A DNA stretch of 64,000 bases from assembly GCF_019711535.1 (NCBI RefSeq), contig NZ_JAIGNP010000001.1:868001-932000 (forward strand). The letters are read 5' to 3'. Numbering within the stretch: the first letter of the stretch is position 1; the number at the start of each line of letters is the position of its first letter. The DNA comes from Qipengyuania aestuarii. Lineage in GTDB: Bacteria > Pseudomonadota > Alphaproteobacteria > Sphingomonadales > Sphingomonadaceae. The notes under the pieces are model-generated. The model had not been told where the DNA came from and made no database searches. It saw nothing but the letters and a program-made list of their open reading frames with translations. The position numbers and the translations under genes are program-made. This document shows positions 1-8,867 of the stretch, piece by piece.

Positions 1-1
1 T

Positions 2-49
2 TCCCCCCGCGCCGCCGTGGTCCACCGCGATCACATGGTGAAGGCATGA
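2..49 (+). CDS. C-terminal end of an upstream gene (partial)
   Basis: The frame from position 2 is open and ends in TGA at 47-49, giving a tail that reads SPRAAVVHRDHMVKA. The stop overlaps the ATG of the next gene at 46 in an ATGA arrangement, which is typical of a translationally coupled operon. Only 15 codons are visible, so the product cannot be identified. The overlap is the main evidence that it is real. Confidence 0.45.
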   Translation, partial: SPRAAVVHRDHMVKA

Positions 50-951
50 TCGTCGCGCTGACCGGGGCGACCGGCTTTGTCGGGCAGGCTGTACTCGATG
101 CCGCGGCGCGGCAGGGCGTGGCCATTCGCGCCCTCACCCGGCGCCCGCAGGAAGACCGCGAGGGCGTAACCTGGCTCGCGGGCAGTCTCGACGATCCGGC
201 CGCGCTGGAGGAATTATGCCGCGGCGCGGACAGCGTGGTGCATGTGGCGGGCCTCACCAACACGCCCGACCCCAGCGAATTCGAACGCGCCAATGTGCTT
301 GGCACGCGCAACCTGCTCGATGCCGCGCGCACGGCGGGTGTATCGCGCTTCGTCTTCACCTCCTCGCTCTCGGCGCGCGAGCCCTCGCTGTCGCAATATG
401 GCGCCTCCAAGGCGAGCGCCGAAGGCTATGTCGAAACCTCGGGCATGGATTTTACCATCGTGCGCCCCCCGGCAGTCTATGGCCCGCGCGATATCGACAT
501 GTTCGAGCTGTTCCGCACCGCCAAATACGGCGTCGTGCCGGTGCCGCCCGAAGGCCATACCTCGATCATCCATGTCGACGATCTGGCCGAATGCCTGCTG
601 GCCTTGGCCCCGGCGGGCATCGCGCCCGGCGCCACGCTGGAGCCCGATGACGGGCGGCAGGGCGGCTATGAACATGGGGAACTGGCCCGGCTGATCGGCG
701 AGGCGGTGGGCCGCCGCGTCTTCGCTCCGCATCTGCCCGGCGCAGTGCTCGGCCTCGCCGCCCGCGCCGACCAGCTGCTGCGGCGGGACAAGGCCAAGCT
801 GACGCCCGACCGCGTGGGCTATATGGTTCATCCCGACTGGGTGGCCCGCCCTGCCCGCCGCGTGCCCGATGATGTCTGGAAACCGCGCGTCGACGGCCCG
901 GCCGGGCTTGGCGCCACCGCGCGCTGGTACGAACGCGAAGGCTGGCTCTGA
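46..951 (+). CDS. NAD(P)-dependent epimerase/dehydratase family protein (extended SDR)
   Basis: The 301-residue protein begins with a Rossmann fold whose dinucleotide-binding motif is GATGFVG at residues 7-13. It carries VVHVAGLTN near residue 65 and an active-site Tyr in QYGASKAS (YxxxK) near residue 118, as in extended short-chain dehydrogenases. The substrate cannot be read from the sequence. The gene overlaps the upstream frame by four bases and a membrane-protein gene follows 26 bases later, suggesting a small operon. In Caulobacter an epimerase-family protein, CerR, reduces 3-oxo-ceramide and is encoded beside serine palmitoyltransferase. Sphingomonads make sphingolipids, so a CerR-like role is possible but is inference only. 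Confidence 0.85.
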   Translation: MIVALTGATGFVGQAVLDAAARQGVAIRALTRRPQEDREGVTWLAGSLDDPAALEELCRGADSVVHVAGLTNTPDPSEFERANVLGTRNLLDAARTAGVSRFVFTSSLSAREPSLSQYGASKASAEGYVETSGMDFTIVRPPAVYGPRDIDMFELFRTAKYGVVPVPPEGHTSIIHVDDLAECLLALAPAGIAPGATLEPDDGRQGGYEHGELARLIGEAVGRRVFAPHLPGAVLGLAARADQLLRRDKAKLTPDRVGYMVHPDWVARPARRVPDDVWKPRVDGPAGLGATARWYEREGWL

Positions 952-977
952 GGGCAAAAGCGCGATAGCTTCGCGCA

Positions 978-1625
978 ATGGACTTCATGAAGATCATCAA
1001 GTCGCTGGAGCTGCTGCTCTACGAATTGATGGTGTGGGTGGTTTTCTATCCGCTCACGCTGTGGAAGTCTTTTCGTCATCCGCTGGCACTGATGGACTAT
1101 GCGGATGACGAATTGGAGGATGCCGATGACGATCGGTATTCGGATACGCTCAGCCCGCCGATCTTTCTGGCCATCACGCTGGGGCTGATCCACTTGCTGG
1201 AAGTGTCGGAGAGCTGGAATATCCAGAGCGACGGCATTTTTTCGGACGACAAGAATTTGATCGCCTTCAGGCTGGTCGCCTTTTCCCTCTTTCCGCTGAT
1301 GATGGCGCTGCGCATGCTGCGCGCGAAGGGGATCGCGCTGGACCGTAAGACACTGCGGAAACCCTTCTATGCCCAGTGCTTTACCGCCGGTCCCTTTGCG
1401 ATCGGCATCAGCGCGGCGACCCTGTCGATGGCGGCCGGTGCACAGCTCGCGGTAGGCCTGGCGATCATCGCCATTACGCTGCTCTGGTATATCGCCGTGC
1501 AAACGCTCTGGTTCCGCTCACAGCTTGCGATCGGCCCGGTCCGCGCGCTCGGCAATGCCTTGCGCGGTTTCCTCGAAGCGCTGATCATTGTCATCGTGCT
1601 CGATATCGCGACCGACACCCTCTGA
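978..1625 (+). CDS. Polytopic inner-membrane protein of unknown function
   Basis: The 215-residue product has about five hydrophobic stretches: around residues 12-28, 56-72, 95-112, 138-172 and 195-212. Between the first two lies an acidic loop containing DDELEDADDD. The overall look resembles Yip1-like or permease-like small membrane proteins, but no diagnostic motif was recognised. It follows the epimerase gene by 26 bases on the same strand and may be co-transcribed with it. It converges with cysH, whose stop lies only 10 bases downstream. Confidence 0.75.
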   Translation: MDFMKIIKSLELLLYELMVWVVFYPLTLWKSFRHPLALMDYADDELEDADDDRYSDTLSPPIFLAITLGLIHLLEVSESWNIQSDGIFSDDKNLIAFRLVAFSLFPLMMALRMLRAKGIALDRKTLRKPFYAQCFTAGPFAIGISAATLSMAAGAQLAVGLAIIAITLLWYIAVQTLWFRSQLAIGPVRALGNALRGFLEALIIVIVLDIATDTL

Positions 1626-1635
1626 CCGGCGCGCC

Positions 1636-2391
1636 CTAGAGGAAGGGTTCTTCGCCCGGCTTGTGGATGCCGCATTCCACCTTGTCCCACCCGGCCCAGC
1701 GCCCGGCGCGCGGGTCTTCGCCCTCGGCGACGGGGCGAGTGCAGGGGGAACAGCCGATGGAGGGAAAGCCCCGCTCCACCAGCGGATGGCGGGGCAGGTC
1801 GTGTTCTTCGAAATAGGCGGCGATGCGGTCCGCATCCCAGTCGATCAGCGGATTGATCTTCAGCCGCCCCTGCTCGTCCGACGTATCGATTTCGAAGCGC
1901 GGCAGATTGGCGCGGGTGGAGGACTGGAACGCCTTGCGCCCGGTCAGGCTGGCGTCATAACTCGCCAGCGCTTTCGCCAGCGGGCGCACCTTGCGCAATT
2001 CGCAGCAGCCATCGGGATCGTAGGACCAGCGCAGGCCAGTCTCGTCGCGCTGCTTCAGATCTTCCAGCTCGGGATAGAGATTGACGAGATTGAGGCCCAG
2101 CCGCTCGGCCAGCTGGTCTCGGTAAGCCAGCGTTTCGGGGAAATGCTTGCCCGTTTCGAGGAACAGCACGGGCACGCTGCGGTCGATCTGCGACACCAGA
2201 TGCAGCAGCGCCGCGCTTTCCGCGCCGAAGCTGGACACGATGACGATGTCGCCCGCCAGCCCGTCACGCAGCACCGCGCTCAGCCATTCCTCCGTCTCGC
2301 TGCCACGGAACATGCGGTTGAGACGGATCGCATCATGCTCGGTGAAGCGGGGGCCGGTATCCAGCCGGTCGATGGCGCGCAGCTGGTTCAC
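1636..2391 (-). CDS. cysH: Phosphoadenylyl/adenylyl-sulfate reductase (CysH)
   Basis: The 251-residue protein belongs to the PAPS/APS reductase family and reduces activated sulfate to sulfite with thioredoxin. It has the PP-loop region VIVSSFGAESA near residue 50 and the C-terminal ECGIH motif with the catalytic Cys near residue 241. Two cysteine pairs are present: CC in GCCELRK near residue 128 and CxxC in GCSPCTRP near residue 214. In this family those pairs ligate a 4Fe-4S cluster and mark the APS-using plant/assimilatory type rather than the cluster-free E. coli type. It is the last gene of the minus-strand cys operon and overlaps the DUF934 gene by four bases. Confidence 0.95.
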   Translation of the reverse strand: MNQLRAIDRLDTGPRFTEHDAIRLNRMFRGSETEEWLSAVLRDGLAGDIVIVSSFGAESAALLHLVSQIDRSVPVLFLETGKHFPETLAYRDQLAERLGLNLVNLYPELEDLKQRDETGLRWSYDPDGCCELRKVRPLAKALASYDASLTGRKAFQSSTRANLPRFEIDTSDEQGRLKINPLIDWDADRIAAYFEEHDLPRHPLVERGFPSIGCSPCTRPVAEGEDPRAGRWAGWDKVECGIHKPGEEPFL

Positions 2392-2840
2392 GCGTGCCTC
2401 TTGCTCCAGATCGGCGTCCGGCCGTCGGCAGCCTTCTGGTATACTTCGGGCCAGCGGTTCAGCGCCGCCTCGAGATCGTCCGCGTCGAGCGCGCTGTCGG
2501 GATCGAAGGCATCGAAGCCGCAGCGGCGCATATAGGCCACCTGGTCGACCAGCACATCGCCCACCGCGCGCAGTTCGCCCTCGTACCCCGCCTCGCGCAG
2601 GATCTGGGCCGAGGAATAGCCGCGCCCGTCGCCGAATGCGGGGAAGTTCACCTCGACCAGCGCCAGCCGTTCGAGATGGGGGATGAGTTCGCGCGCATCG
2701 TCGCCCGGCTCGATCCGCACGGCCGAGGCATTGGACTGGTCGAGAAAGGCATCCACCGTCACCGCGCCGTGATCGACCGGCTTGTCGTCACGATAGCGGA
2801 TGAGGTTGAGGCGGGCGGGATCAGAAGACAGGTCAGCCAT
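2388..2840 (-). CDS. DUF934 family protein of the sulfite reductase operon
   Basis: The 150-residue protein matches DUF934, a small family encoded almost always between sulfite reductase and CysH in proteobacteria. It contains FPAFGDGRGYSSAQILRE near residue 66 and a C-terminal VDQVAYMRRCGFDAF stretch, both hallmarks of the family. Its biochemical role is unknown; an accessory function in sulfite reduction is inferred from the neighbourhood. It overlaps cysI by eight bases upstream and cysH by four downstream, so all three are probably translated in a coupled way. Confidence 0.9.
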   Translation of the reverse strand: MADLSSDPARLNLIRYRDDKPVDHGAVTVDAFLDQSNASAVRIEPGDDARELIPHLERLALVEVNFPAFGDGRGYSSAQILREAGYEGELRAVGDVLVDQVAYMRRCGFDAFDPDSALDADDLEAALNRWPEVYQKAADGRTPIWSKRHA

Positions 2841-4464
2841 AGAGCGCCTCCTTGAACGGGTTCATGCCGATGCGGCGATAGGTGTCGAGGAAACGCTCGC
2901 CGTCCTGGCGTTCGCGCAGATAGACATCGGCGGCGGTCTCCACCGCATCGACAATCCCTTCCTCGTCGAAACCGGGGCCGGTGATCTTGGCCAGGCTGAC
3001 GTCCTCGGCCTCGCTGCCGCCGAGCAGGAGCTGGTAATTCTCCACCCCTTTGCGGTCGACGCCCAGGATGCCGACATGGCCCGCGTGGTGATGCCCGCAG
3101 GCATTGATGCAGCCGGAAATCTTCAGCTTCAGCTGGCCCAGCGCCTCGGTCTTGCCGCTGGCGGCGAAGCGCTGCGAAATCTTCTGCGCCACGGGGATCG
3201 ACCGTGCATTGGCGAGGCTGCAATAATCGAGCCCCGGGCAGGCGATGATGTCTTCCACCGTATCGAGATTGGGGCTGCCCAGCCCGGCCTCGTCGAGCGC
3301 GGTCCACAGGGCATGCAGATCCGCCATGCGCACATGCGGCAGCACGATGTTCTGCGTGTGCATCACGCGCAATTCGTCGAAGCTGTAGTCCTTCGCCAGA
3401 TCGGCCATCAGGCGCATCTGCTCCGAGGTGGCATCGCCGGGGATGCCTCCGACCGGCTTCAGGCTGATCACGGCCGAGACATAGCCGGGTGCCTTATGCG
3501 CAACAGTGTTGCGATCGACCCACAGTGCGAAGTCGGGATCGCTGCGATCGATCGTTTCGGGCGCATTCTGTTCGAACAGGGGGTCTTCGAAGAACGTCCG
3601 GACACGTTCCAACTCTTCAAGTACCCGATCAAGAGGGTGTTCGGTGAGCTTTTCGTACTCTTTTTCAACCGCCGCAGCATATTCCTCGGCGCCCATTTCA
3701 TGGACCAGGATCTTGATGCGCGCCTTGTATTTGTTGTCGCGGCGGCCCTGCCGGTTGTAGACCCTCAGGCACGCCTCGGCATAGGTAACCATCTGATCGA
3801 GAGGGACAAATTCCCTGATGCAGGGCGCAATCATGGGGGTGCGCCCCATGCCGCCGCCGACATAGAATTTGGCGCCCAGCTCGCCGTCTCGCTCGACGAT
3901 CTGGATCCCGATATCATGCAACCGCATCGCCGCCCGATCATGGTCGCTGGCGATCACGGCGATCTTGAACTTTCGCGGCAAGTAACTGAATTCAGGATGG
4001 AAACTCGACCACTGGCGCAGCAGTTCGGCATAGGGACGCGGGTCGGTCACCTCGTCCGCCGCCGCTCCGGCGAAGTGGTCCGAACTAATATTGCGAATGC
4101 AATTCCCGCTGGTCTGGATGGCATGCATCTCGACCTTGGCGAGGTCCGCCAGGATATCCGCCGCATCCTCCAGCTTGATCCAGTTGTACTGGATATTCTG
4201 GCGCGTGGTGAAATGCCCGTAACCGCGATCATACTTGTCGGCGATATCCGCCAGCGCATGCATCTGCCGGCTGTTGAGCGTGCCATAGGGAATGGCCACC
4301 CGCAGCATATAGGCATGCAGCTGGAGATAGAGCCCGTTCATCAGCCGCAGCGGCTTGAACTGGTCTTCGGTCAGCTTGCCTTCCAGCCTGCGGCGTGCCT
4401 GGTCGCGGAATTCCTCGACGCGGGCATCGACCATCGCTTGGTCATATTGGTCGTAAAGATACAT
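2833..4464 (-). CDS. cysI: Nitrite/sulfite reductase hemoprotein (CysI-type)
   Basis: The 543-residue protein has two ferredoxin-like half domains and the siroheme/4Fe-4S signature. The first Cys pair is CPGLDYCSLANA near residues 408-415 and the second is CINACGHHH near residues 450-455. It catalyses six-electron reduction of sulfite to sulfide, or possibly nitrite to ammonia. The flanking cysH, DUF934 and uroporphyrinogen methyltransferase genes favour sulfite. The electron donor, a ferredoxin or a CysJ flavoprotein, is not encoded nearby, and CysJ is absent from the window. The start codon overlaps the stop of the DUF2849 gene by one base. Confidence 0.95.
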   Translation of the reverse strand: MYLYDQYDQAMVDARVEEFRDQARRRLEGKLTEDQFKPLRLMNGLYLQLHAYMLRVAIPYGTLNSRQMHALADIADKYDRGYGHFTTRQNIQYNWIKLEDAADILADLAKVEMHAIQTSGNCIRNISSDHFAGAAADEVTDPRPYAELLRQWSSFHPEFSYLPRKFKIAVIASDHDRAAMRLHDIGIQIVERDGELGAKFYVGGGMGRTPMIAPCIREFVPLDQMVTYAEACLRVYNRQGRRDNKYKARIKILVHEMGAEEYAAAVEKEYEKLTEHPLDRVLEELERVRTFFEDPLFEQNAPETIDRSDPDFALWVDRNTVAHKAPGYVSAVISLKPVGGIPGDATSEQMRLMADLAKDYSFDELRVMHTQNIVLPHVRMADLHALWTALDEAGLGSPNLDTVEDIIACPGLDYCSLANARSIPVAQKISQRFAASGKTEALGQLKLKISGCINACGHHHAGHVGILGVDRKGVENYQLLLGGSEAEDVSLAKITGPGFDEEGIVDAVETAADVYLRERQDGERFLDTYRRIGMNPFKEALYG

Positions 4465-4760
4465 CAGATAACCCAGTTGCCGATATCGGGATCGGCCGGT
4501 TTGAGGGTGAGGTCCTGCCGGACGGTGGGACCCAGCGCCCGGACGCGGTCCTTGATATGCGCGGGACGCGGGCTGCCTTCATGCAGTTCGGCATCGATGG
4601 CGTAAGGGACATTGACCCGGCGCGCGGCTTCCTCGCGGCTTGCGATCTCGTCTTCCTTGCCGGTGACATCGACCGCGTCTTCCACATGAAGCGACCAGTC
4701 ACTGCCGGTCCACCAGGTGACGAAGCCCGTCTTAAGATCGTTTCCGGTAAGTATTCTCAT
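4464..4760 (-). CDS. DUF2849 domain protein
   Basis: The 98-residue protein has features of DUF2849: NDLKTGFVTWWTG near the start, followed by a charged segment. The family is found between siroheme methyltransferase and sulfite/nitrite reductase genes in alphaproteobacteria. No catalytic motif is visible and the function is unknown. The gene overlaps the uroporphyrinogen methyltransferase gene by four bases (ATGA) and cysI by one base, so it is embedded in the translational coupling of the operon. A role in siroheme delivery or in reductase maturation is a guess from context only. Confidence 0.85.
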   Translation of the reverse strand: MRILTGNDLKTGFVTWWTGSDWSLHVEDAVDVTGKEDEIASREEAARRVNVPYAIDAELHEGSPRPAHIKDRVRALGPTVRQDLTLKPADPDIGNWVI

Positions 4761-5512
4761 ATCGCCGCCTCCTGCGCGAGAGCCGCCAAAGCATCGTCAC
4801 GTGCAGTCACTTCGCCAATCACGATCAGAGAGGGGCTGATCACATTCTCGCGCACCACGAGATCGGGCAGCCCGGCAAGCGATGCCCGCAGAACGCGCAT
4901 GCTCGGCCGCGCGCCGTTTTCGATGACCGCAACAGGCATTTCGGGCGACAGGCCATCGGCCATGAGCTTTTCCGCGATCAGGGGCGCGGTCTTGACGCCC
5001 ATGTAAATCACGAGCGTGCGGCCTTTTCCGGCGAGCCCTGCCCAATCCTGATCCGCCAGGCCCTTGCATTGCCCGGCCACGAAACTGACGATCGACGAGG
5101 CATCGCGGTGTGTAAGCGCGATCTGCGCCGCTGCTGCCGCACCATTGGCCGCGCTGATGCCGGGCACGATCTCCACCGATACGCCCGCTGCACGCGCAGC
5201 TTCCGCCTCTTCCCCACCACGCCCGAAGACGAAGGGGTCGCCGCCCTTGAGGCGCACGACATCCTGTCCGCTTCTCGCAATGGAGATGAGCAGTTGATTG
5301 ATCTCTTCCTGCGGCATCGTGTGCTTCGAGCGTCGCTTGGCGACCGAAATCAGCTTCGCACTAGAAGGCGCCAGATCGAGAATCGACCGATCGACCAATC
5401 CGTCATGAACGATGACGTCCGCACTCTCGATCAGCCGCGCCGCGCGCAACGTCAGAAGATCGGTATCGCCCGGCCCTGCGCCGACGAGATAGATAGTTCC
5501 AGCTCTTGCCAT
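4757..5512 (-). CDS. cobA: Uroporphyrinogen-III C-methyltransferase (SUMT)
   Basis: Starting at the ATG at 5512 gives 251 residues beginning MARAGTIYLVGAGPGDTDLL. A longer frame exists, but its added residues do not resemble the family. The signatures are GPGDTDLLTLRA near the N-terminus and the SAM-binding RLKGGDPFVFGRGGEEAE near residue 80. The enzyme makes precorrin-2, the precursor of siroheme needed by the sulfite reductase in the same operon. It is the stand-alone SUMT domain; the dehydrogenase/ferrochelatase half of CysG is missing here and must be encoded elsewhere. It is the first gene of the operon that runs to cysH. Confidence 0.93.
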   Translation of the reverse strand: MARAGTIYLVGAGPGDTDLLTLRAARLIESADVIVHDGLVDRSILDLAPSSAKLISVAKRRSKHTMPQEEINQLLISIARSGQDVVRLKGGDPFVFGRGGEEAEAARAAGVSVEIVPGISAANGAAAAAQIALTHRDASSIVSFVAGQCKGLADQDWAGLAGKGRTLVIYMGVKTAPLIAEKLMADGLSPEMPVAVIENGARPSMRVLRASLAGLPDLVVRENVISPSLIVIGEVTARDDALAALAQEAAI

Positions 5513-5609
5513 GGCGACAAGATGTGCGGCCCGGCAAAACTTCGCCAATCAAAATGCGTGTGCAGCAGGGTAGCGGAAATTTTGAAACCCCCGCTGTGGG
5601 CGCTCCAAC

Positions 5610-6665
5610 CTAATCTTTTGCGGGCAGCTCGCCATTTCGCGCCGCAAACCAGCGATCGAGCTGGTCGCTGGACCGGATGTGGATGTCCCGCTGCGGGAAC
5701 GGGATTTCCACCCCATGCTCCTTGAATAGCCACCACAGCTTCTTCAACACGGCGCTGCGCACATTGCCGACACCGTCTTCCGGATCCTGGATCCAGCAGT
5801 GGATGGTGAAATTGACCGAATTGTCTCCATACTCGCTCATCCAGACGGTCGGCGGTGGCGCCTTGAGAATGCGATCACAGCTACCAGCCGCTTCCAGCAT
5901 AAGCTTTTCGGCCAGGTTCATGTCGGCTTCATAGCTGACGCCCACGGGAACCTGCATGCGTACATTCTTGCTCGAGTAGGACCAGTTCTCCACCTGATTG
6001 ATCATCAGGTTCTCGTTCGGGATCAGATATTCGCGCTGATCGCGGGTGGTCACCGAAACCGCGCGGACCCCGATCTTACGGATCTGGCCGAAGGTCTCGT
6101 TGCCAGCCATATCTGCCACCGCAATGACATCACCCGGCTTGATCGACTTGTCCATCAGCAGGATGATCCCGGCGATCAGATTACCGAAGGTCTTCTGAAG
6201 ACCGAAACCGATGGCCAGACCGAAGGCGCCGGAAAACACGGCGAGCGCGGTGAGATCGATGCCGAGCAGATCGATACCGAGGAAAAATGCGGCCGCCCAG
6301 ACCACGATAGTGAGTATTTTTTCCGCCAGAAGCTGCTGCGTATCGTCCAGCTTGGTAAAGCGGCGCACACCGCGGCGGGCCAATTTGCTGATAAACCATG
6401 CAAAAAACAAAACACCGGCGACGATTGCTGCGACAAGGAGGACGTCGAGCAACGAAATGCGCATATCGCCCATGCTGAGCGCCACGGCATCGAGCCCATC
6501 GAGAACCGAGCCAACCGTTTCGTTCTGGCTGCCAACAGCTTCCTTGAACCCTTCAGCCGCTGCAACACCGCCTTGATCCGGTGCATTTTCGGCCAGACTC
6601 CAAGCCTGTTCGACCGGCGTTGCATCCGGGTTGGGAGTGGGAGTTGGGGGTGTTTCGCCTTGCAC
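5610..6665 (-). CDS. MscS-family small-conductance mechanosensitive channel
   Basis: The 351-residue protein has an N-terminal hydrophilic segment of about 70 residues, then transmembrane helices near residues 72-96, 118-136 and 140-170. The glycine/alanine-rich third helix contains AVFSGAFGLAIGFGLQKTF, the pore-lining pattern of MscS. The beta domain and the C-terminal PFPQRDIHI motif of the cytoplasmic vestibule follow. It releases small solutes on hypo-osmotic shock. The linker before the first helix is Pro/Thr-rich. It lies 14 bases downstream of metC on the same strand and may be read from the same transcript. Confidence 0.93.
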   Translation of the reverse strand: MQGETPPTPTPNPDATPVEQAWSLAENAPDQGGVAAAEGFKEAVGSQNETVGSVLDGLDAVALSMGDMRISLLDVLLVAAIVAGVLFFAWFISKLARRGVRRFTKLDDTQQLLAEKILTIVVWAAAFFLGIDLLGIDLTALAVFSGAFGLAIGFGLQKTFGNLIAGIILLMDKSIKPGDVIAVADMAGNETFGQIRKIGVRAVSVTTRDQREYLIPNENLMINQVENWSYSSKNVRMQVPVGVSYEADMNLAEKLMLEAAGSCDRILKAPPPTVWMSEYGDNSVNFTIHCWIQDPEDGVGNVRSAVLKKLWWLFKEHGVEIPFPQRDIHIRSSDQLDRWFAARNGELPAKD

Positions 6666-6679
6666 TTGGAGTACCGTGT

Positions 6680-7891
6680 CTAATCCTGATTCATGACCGC
6701 AAAGGCCTGTTCGAGGTCGGCGATAAGGTCGCCCGCATCTTCAAGCCCGATGGATAGGCGAATACCGCAGCGATCCTCAACCCCCCAGCCCGTTTTGGGC
6801 CAGGACATCTTCTTGCGTATCGGTTCAACGTCAAACGGCAATGCGAGGCTTTCGAACCCCCCCCAACTATATCCAATCCCGAAAAGGTCCAGTGCATCGA
6901 TCAGACGGCAGCGCGCGGCGTCGTCCCGGCCGCGCAAGACAAAGCTGAAAAGGCCGCAGCCTCCTGTAAAATCGCGCTGCCACAATTCGTAGCCGGGAGC
7001 TCCGGGCAGCATGGGGCACAGGACGTGTGCCACGTCATCGCGTGCGGATAGCCTGCGGGCGATGGCAAGCGCGCTCTCGCTCTCCTGCTTCAGGCGAACG
7101 CCCATGGTGCGCAGCCCGCGCAACGCCAGTGCCGCATCGTCAGGCGAGACGACATGGCCCAATTGCTGGGCAGTCTGGCGCAACCGGCGGTGCAATTTCT
7201 CGCCCGCGCTAGCCGCCCCCATCATCACGTCGGAGTGACCGCCGATATGCTTGGTGAGAGCTGTGATCGAGATGTCGCACCCACGCTCCAGCGCCGGGAA
7301 GCCCGTGGAAGTCGCCCAAGTATTGTCGATCAGGCTGACTGCTCCCTTCTCCCGCGCGATGCCGGCGAGCGCTGGGATGTCAGCCATTTCCATAGTCAGG
7401 CTACCGGGATTTTCGAGCATCACTGCCTTCGTGCGGTCGCAGAATGCATCGGAATATGCTGCGGTATCGAGCGGATCGAAAAAACGATGCTCCACACCGT
7501 AGCGTTTCAACAGCCCCATCGCCGTGTTGCGCGTAGGATCATAAGCGTTGTCCTGTACCAAGAGGACGTCACCCGCCCGCAGCACGGCCATCAGCGCCCC
7601 GACAAGCGCGGCAAGCCCGCTGGGATAAAGGACCGTCCCATCGGCACCAGGCTCCAATTCCGTCAGAGCTTCGGCTAACGCCCATTGCGTAGGCGCGCCT
7701 CTGCGGCCGTAAAAGAAGTTGCCGTCTGCATTGCTCTTAACCCCTTCCCGCAAGGAGGCGCAGTCGGGATAAAGGTGGGTGCTGGCACGCCAGACAGGCG
7801 GATTGACTACGCGCTTTCCAAAGGCGCCTGAGCGACCTCCGGTCACCAACTGCGTTCCCTTGCCGATTGAACTACTTTTAGGCGAACTCAT
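6680..7891 (-). CDS. metC: Cystathionine beta-lyase (Cys/Met metabolism PLP enzyme)
   Basis: The 403-residue protein is a fold-type I PLP enzyme of the Cys/Met metabolism family. The PLP-binding lysine sits in ITALTKHIGGHSD near residue 210, and SLIDNTWATSTGFPALE supplies the cofactor-contacting Asp. The C-terminus with SWGGFESLALP is typical of bacterial MetC. It cleaves cystathionine to homocysteine, pyruvate and ammonia. The family also includes cystathionine gamma-synthase and gamma-lyase, but the SWGGFESL context favours MetC. It lies about 100 bases downstream of the sulfurtransferase gene sseA. Confidence 0.9.
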   Translation of the reverse strand: MSSPKSSSIGKGTQLVTGGRSGAFGKRVVNPPVWRASTHLYPDCASLREGVKSNADGNFFYGRRGAPTQWALAEALTELEPGADGTVLYPSGLAALVGALMAVLRAGDVLLVQDNAYDPTRNTAMGLLKRYGVEHRFFDPLDTAAYSDAFCDRTKAVMLENPGSLTMEMADIPALAGIAREKGAVSLIDNTWATSTGFPALERGCDISITALTKHIGGHSDVMMGAASAGEKLHRRLRQTAQQLGHVVSPDDAALALRGLRTMGVRLKQESESALAIARRLSARDDVAHVLCPMLPGAPGYELWQRDFTGGCGLFSFVLRGRDDAARCRLIDALDLFGIGYSWGGFESLALPFDVEPIRKKMSWPKTGWGVEDRCGIRLSIGLEDAGDLIADLEQAFAVMNQD

Positions 7892-7989
7892 CGAGCCTCC
7901 GGTAATGATGAGCTATGCAAGCACAGCTTTAAGGCGTGTCTCTTTGGCAATTGTGCGCAGGCGGTTGGGGCAGGAAAGGGTCTCCAGCC

Positions 7990-8817
7990 TCAAGCCCCGC
8001 TTTCCTTCGGCAGCGAAGGATCATGGCCCCATTCCATCCAGCTACCGTCGTAAAGCGCGACGTCGTCTTTTTCGATCAGTTCGAGACCAAAAAGCAACAC
8101 AGCCGCCGTCATACCACTGTTACAACTCGTGACGACCGGCTTGTCGAGATCGATGCCAGTCTGCTCGAATTCGGAGCGGATGTCAGGCGCAGACTTGTAT
8201 GTCCCATCTTCGCTAAATAGCCGAACGAAAGGCACGTTTCGCGCGCCGGGAATATGTCCTTCCGAGCCGCTGTCCTCCTGCCCTTCGAACCGGGCAGTGT
8301 CGCGCGCGTCGACGACTTGCCAATCCTGGCTATCGAGATTGTCGCGTATCTCGTCCTTTGTCCGGACCTCGCGCGTCGCCTCGGGTTCCGCGCGGTGCCG
8401 GGGCGCATGCTCCACGATACGTTGGGATAGATCTCGGCCTTCCGAGCGCCATTTGGAAAGACCGCCATCGAGCACTGCCAGTTTATCCTCGCCATACCGA
8501 TCGAGAATAAACCACGCACGAGCCGAGCTTTTGATCGCGCTGTCATCATAAAGCACGATGCGACTGCCCGGCGCGATGCCGAGTTCACCCATCCGCTCTG
8601 CGAACTGTTCGGCGCTGGGCACGGCTTTGGGCACCTCCGACTGCTCGTCGGTGAAACTCGCAAGATCAAGGAAACGCGCGCCGGGTATGTGCCCGTCCTC
8701 GAACTCCGCGCGGGCATCGCGGCCCGCATCAGGAAGATGCTGGGTCGCATCGAGGATCACGATGTCATCGGAACCAAGCCGTGCGGCGAGCCATTCGGTC
8801 GAAACGAGTTTGTCCAT
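7990..8817 (-). CDS. sseA: 3-mercaptopyruvate/thiosulfate sulfurtransferase (SseA-like)
   Basis: The 275-residue protein consists of two tandem rhodanese domains. The inactive N-terminal domain has GHIPGARFLDLASF and the C-terminal domain has GHIPGARNVPF. The active-site loop reads SCNSGMTA, with the persulfide-forming Cys near residue 235. That loop is closer to mercaptopyruvate sulfurtransferase (CGSGVT) than to the thiosulfate type (CRKGVT), but the Asn after Cys and the Met in the loop are unusual. It heads a minus-strand run into metC and fits the sulfur theme of the region. Confidence 0.9.
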   Translation of the reverse strand: MDKLVSTEWLAARLGSDDIVILDATQHLPDAGRDARAEFEDGHIPGARFLDLASFTDEQSEVPKAVPSAEQFAERMGELGIAPGSRIVLYDDSAIKSSARAWFILDRYGEDKLAVLDGGLSKWRSEGRDLSQRIVEHAPRHRAEPEATREVRTKDEIRDNLDSQDWQVVDARDTARFEGQEDSGSEGHIPGARNVPFVRLFSEDGTYKSAPDIRSEFEQTGIDLDKPVVTSCNSGMTAAVLLFGLELIEKDDVALYDGSWMEWGHDPSLPKESGA

Positions 8818-8867
8818 GAGCGCACGCTAGCGCCCGCTGCACGGACTGTCGATGAAATCGGCCTGAT

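Noticed and set aside
1950..1985. AGCGCT core resembling the xyl-box
   Set aside because: It lies inside cysH coding sequence and the flanks do not match the palindrome.
2800..4605. Long plus-strand frame opposite cysI
   Set aside because: It mirrors cysI in the opposite frame and encodes no known motif; CysI has diagnostic cysteine motifs.
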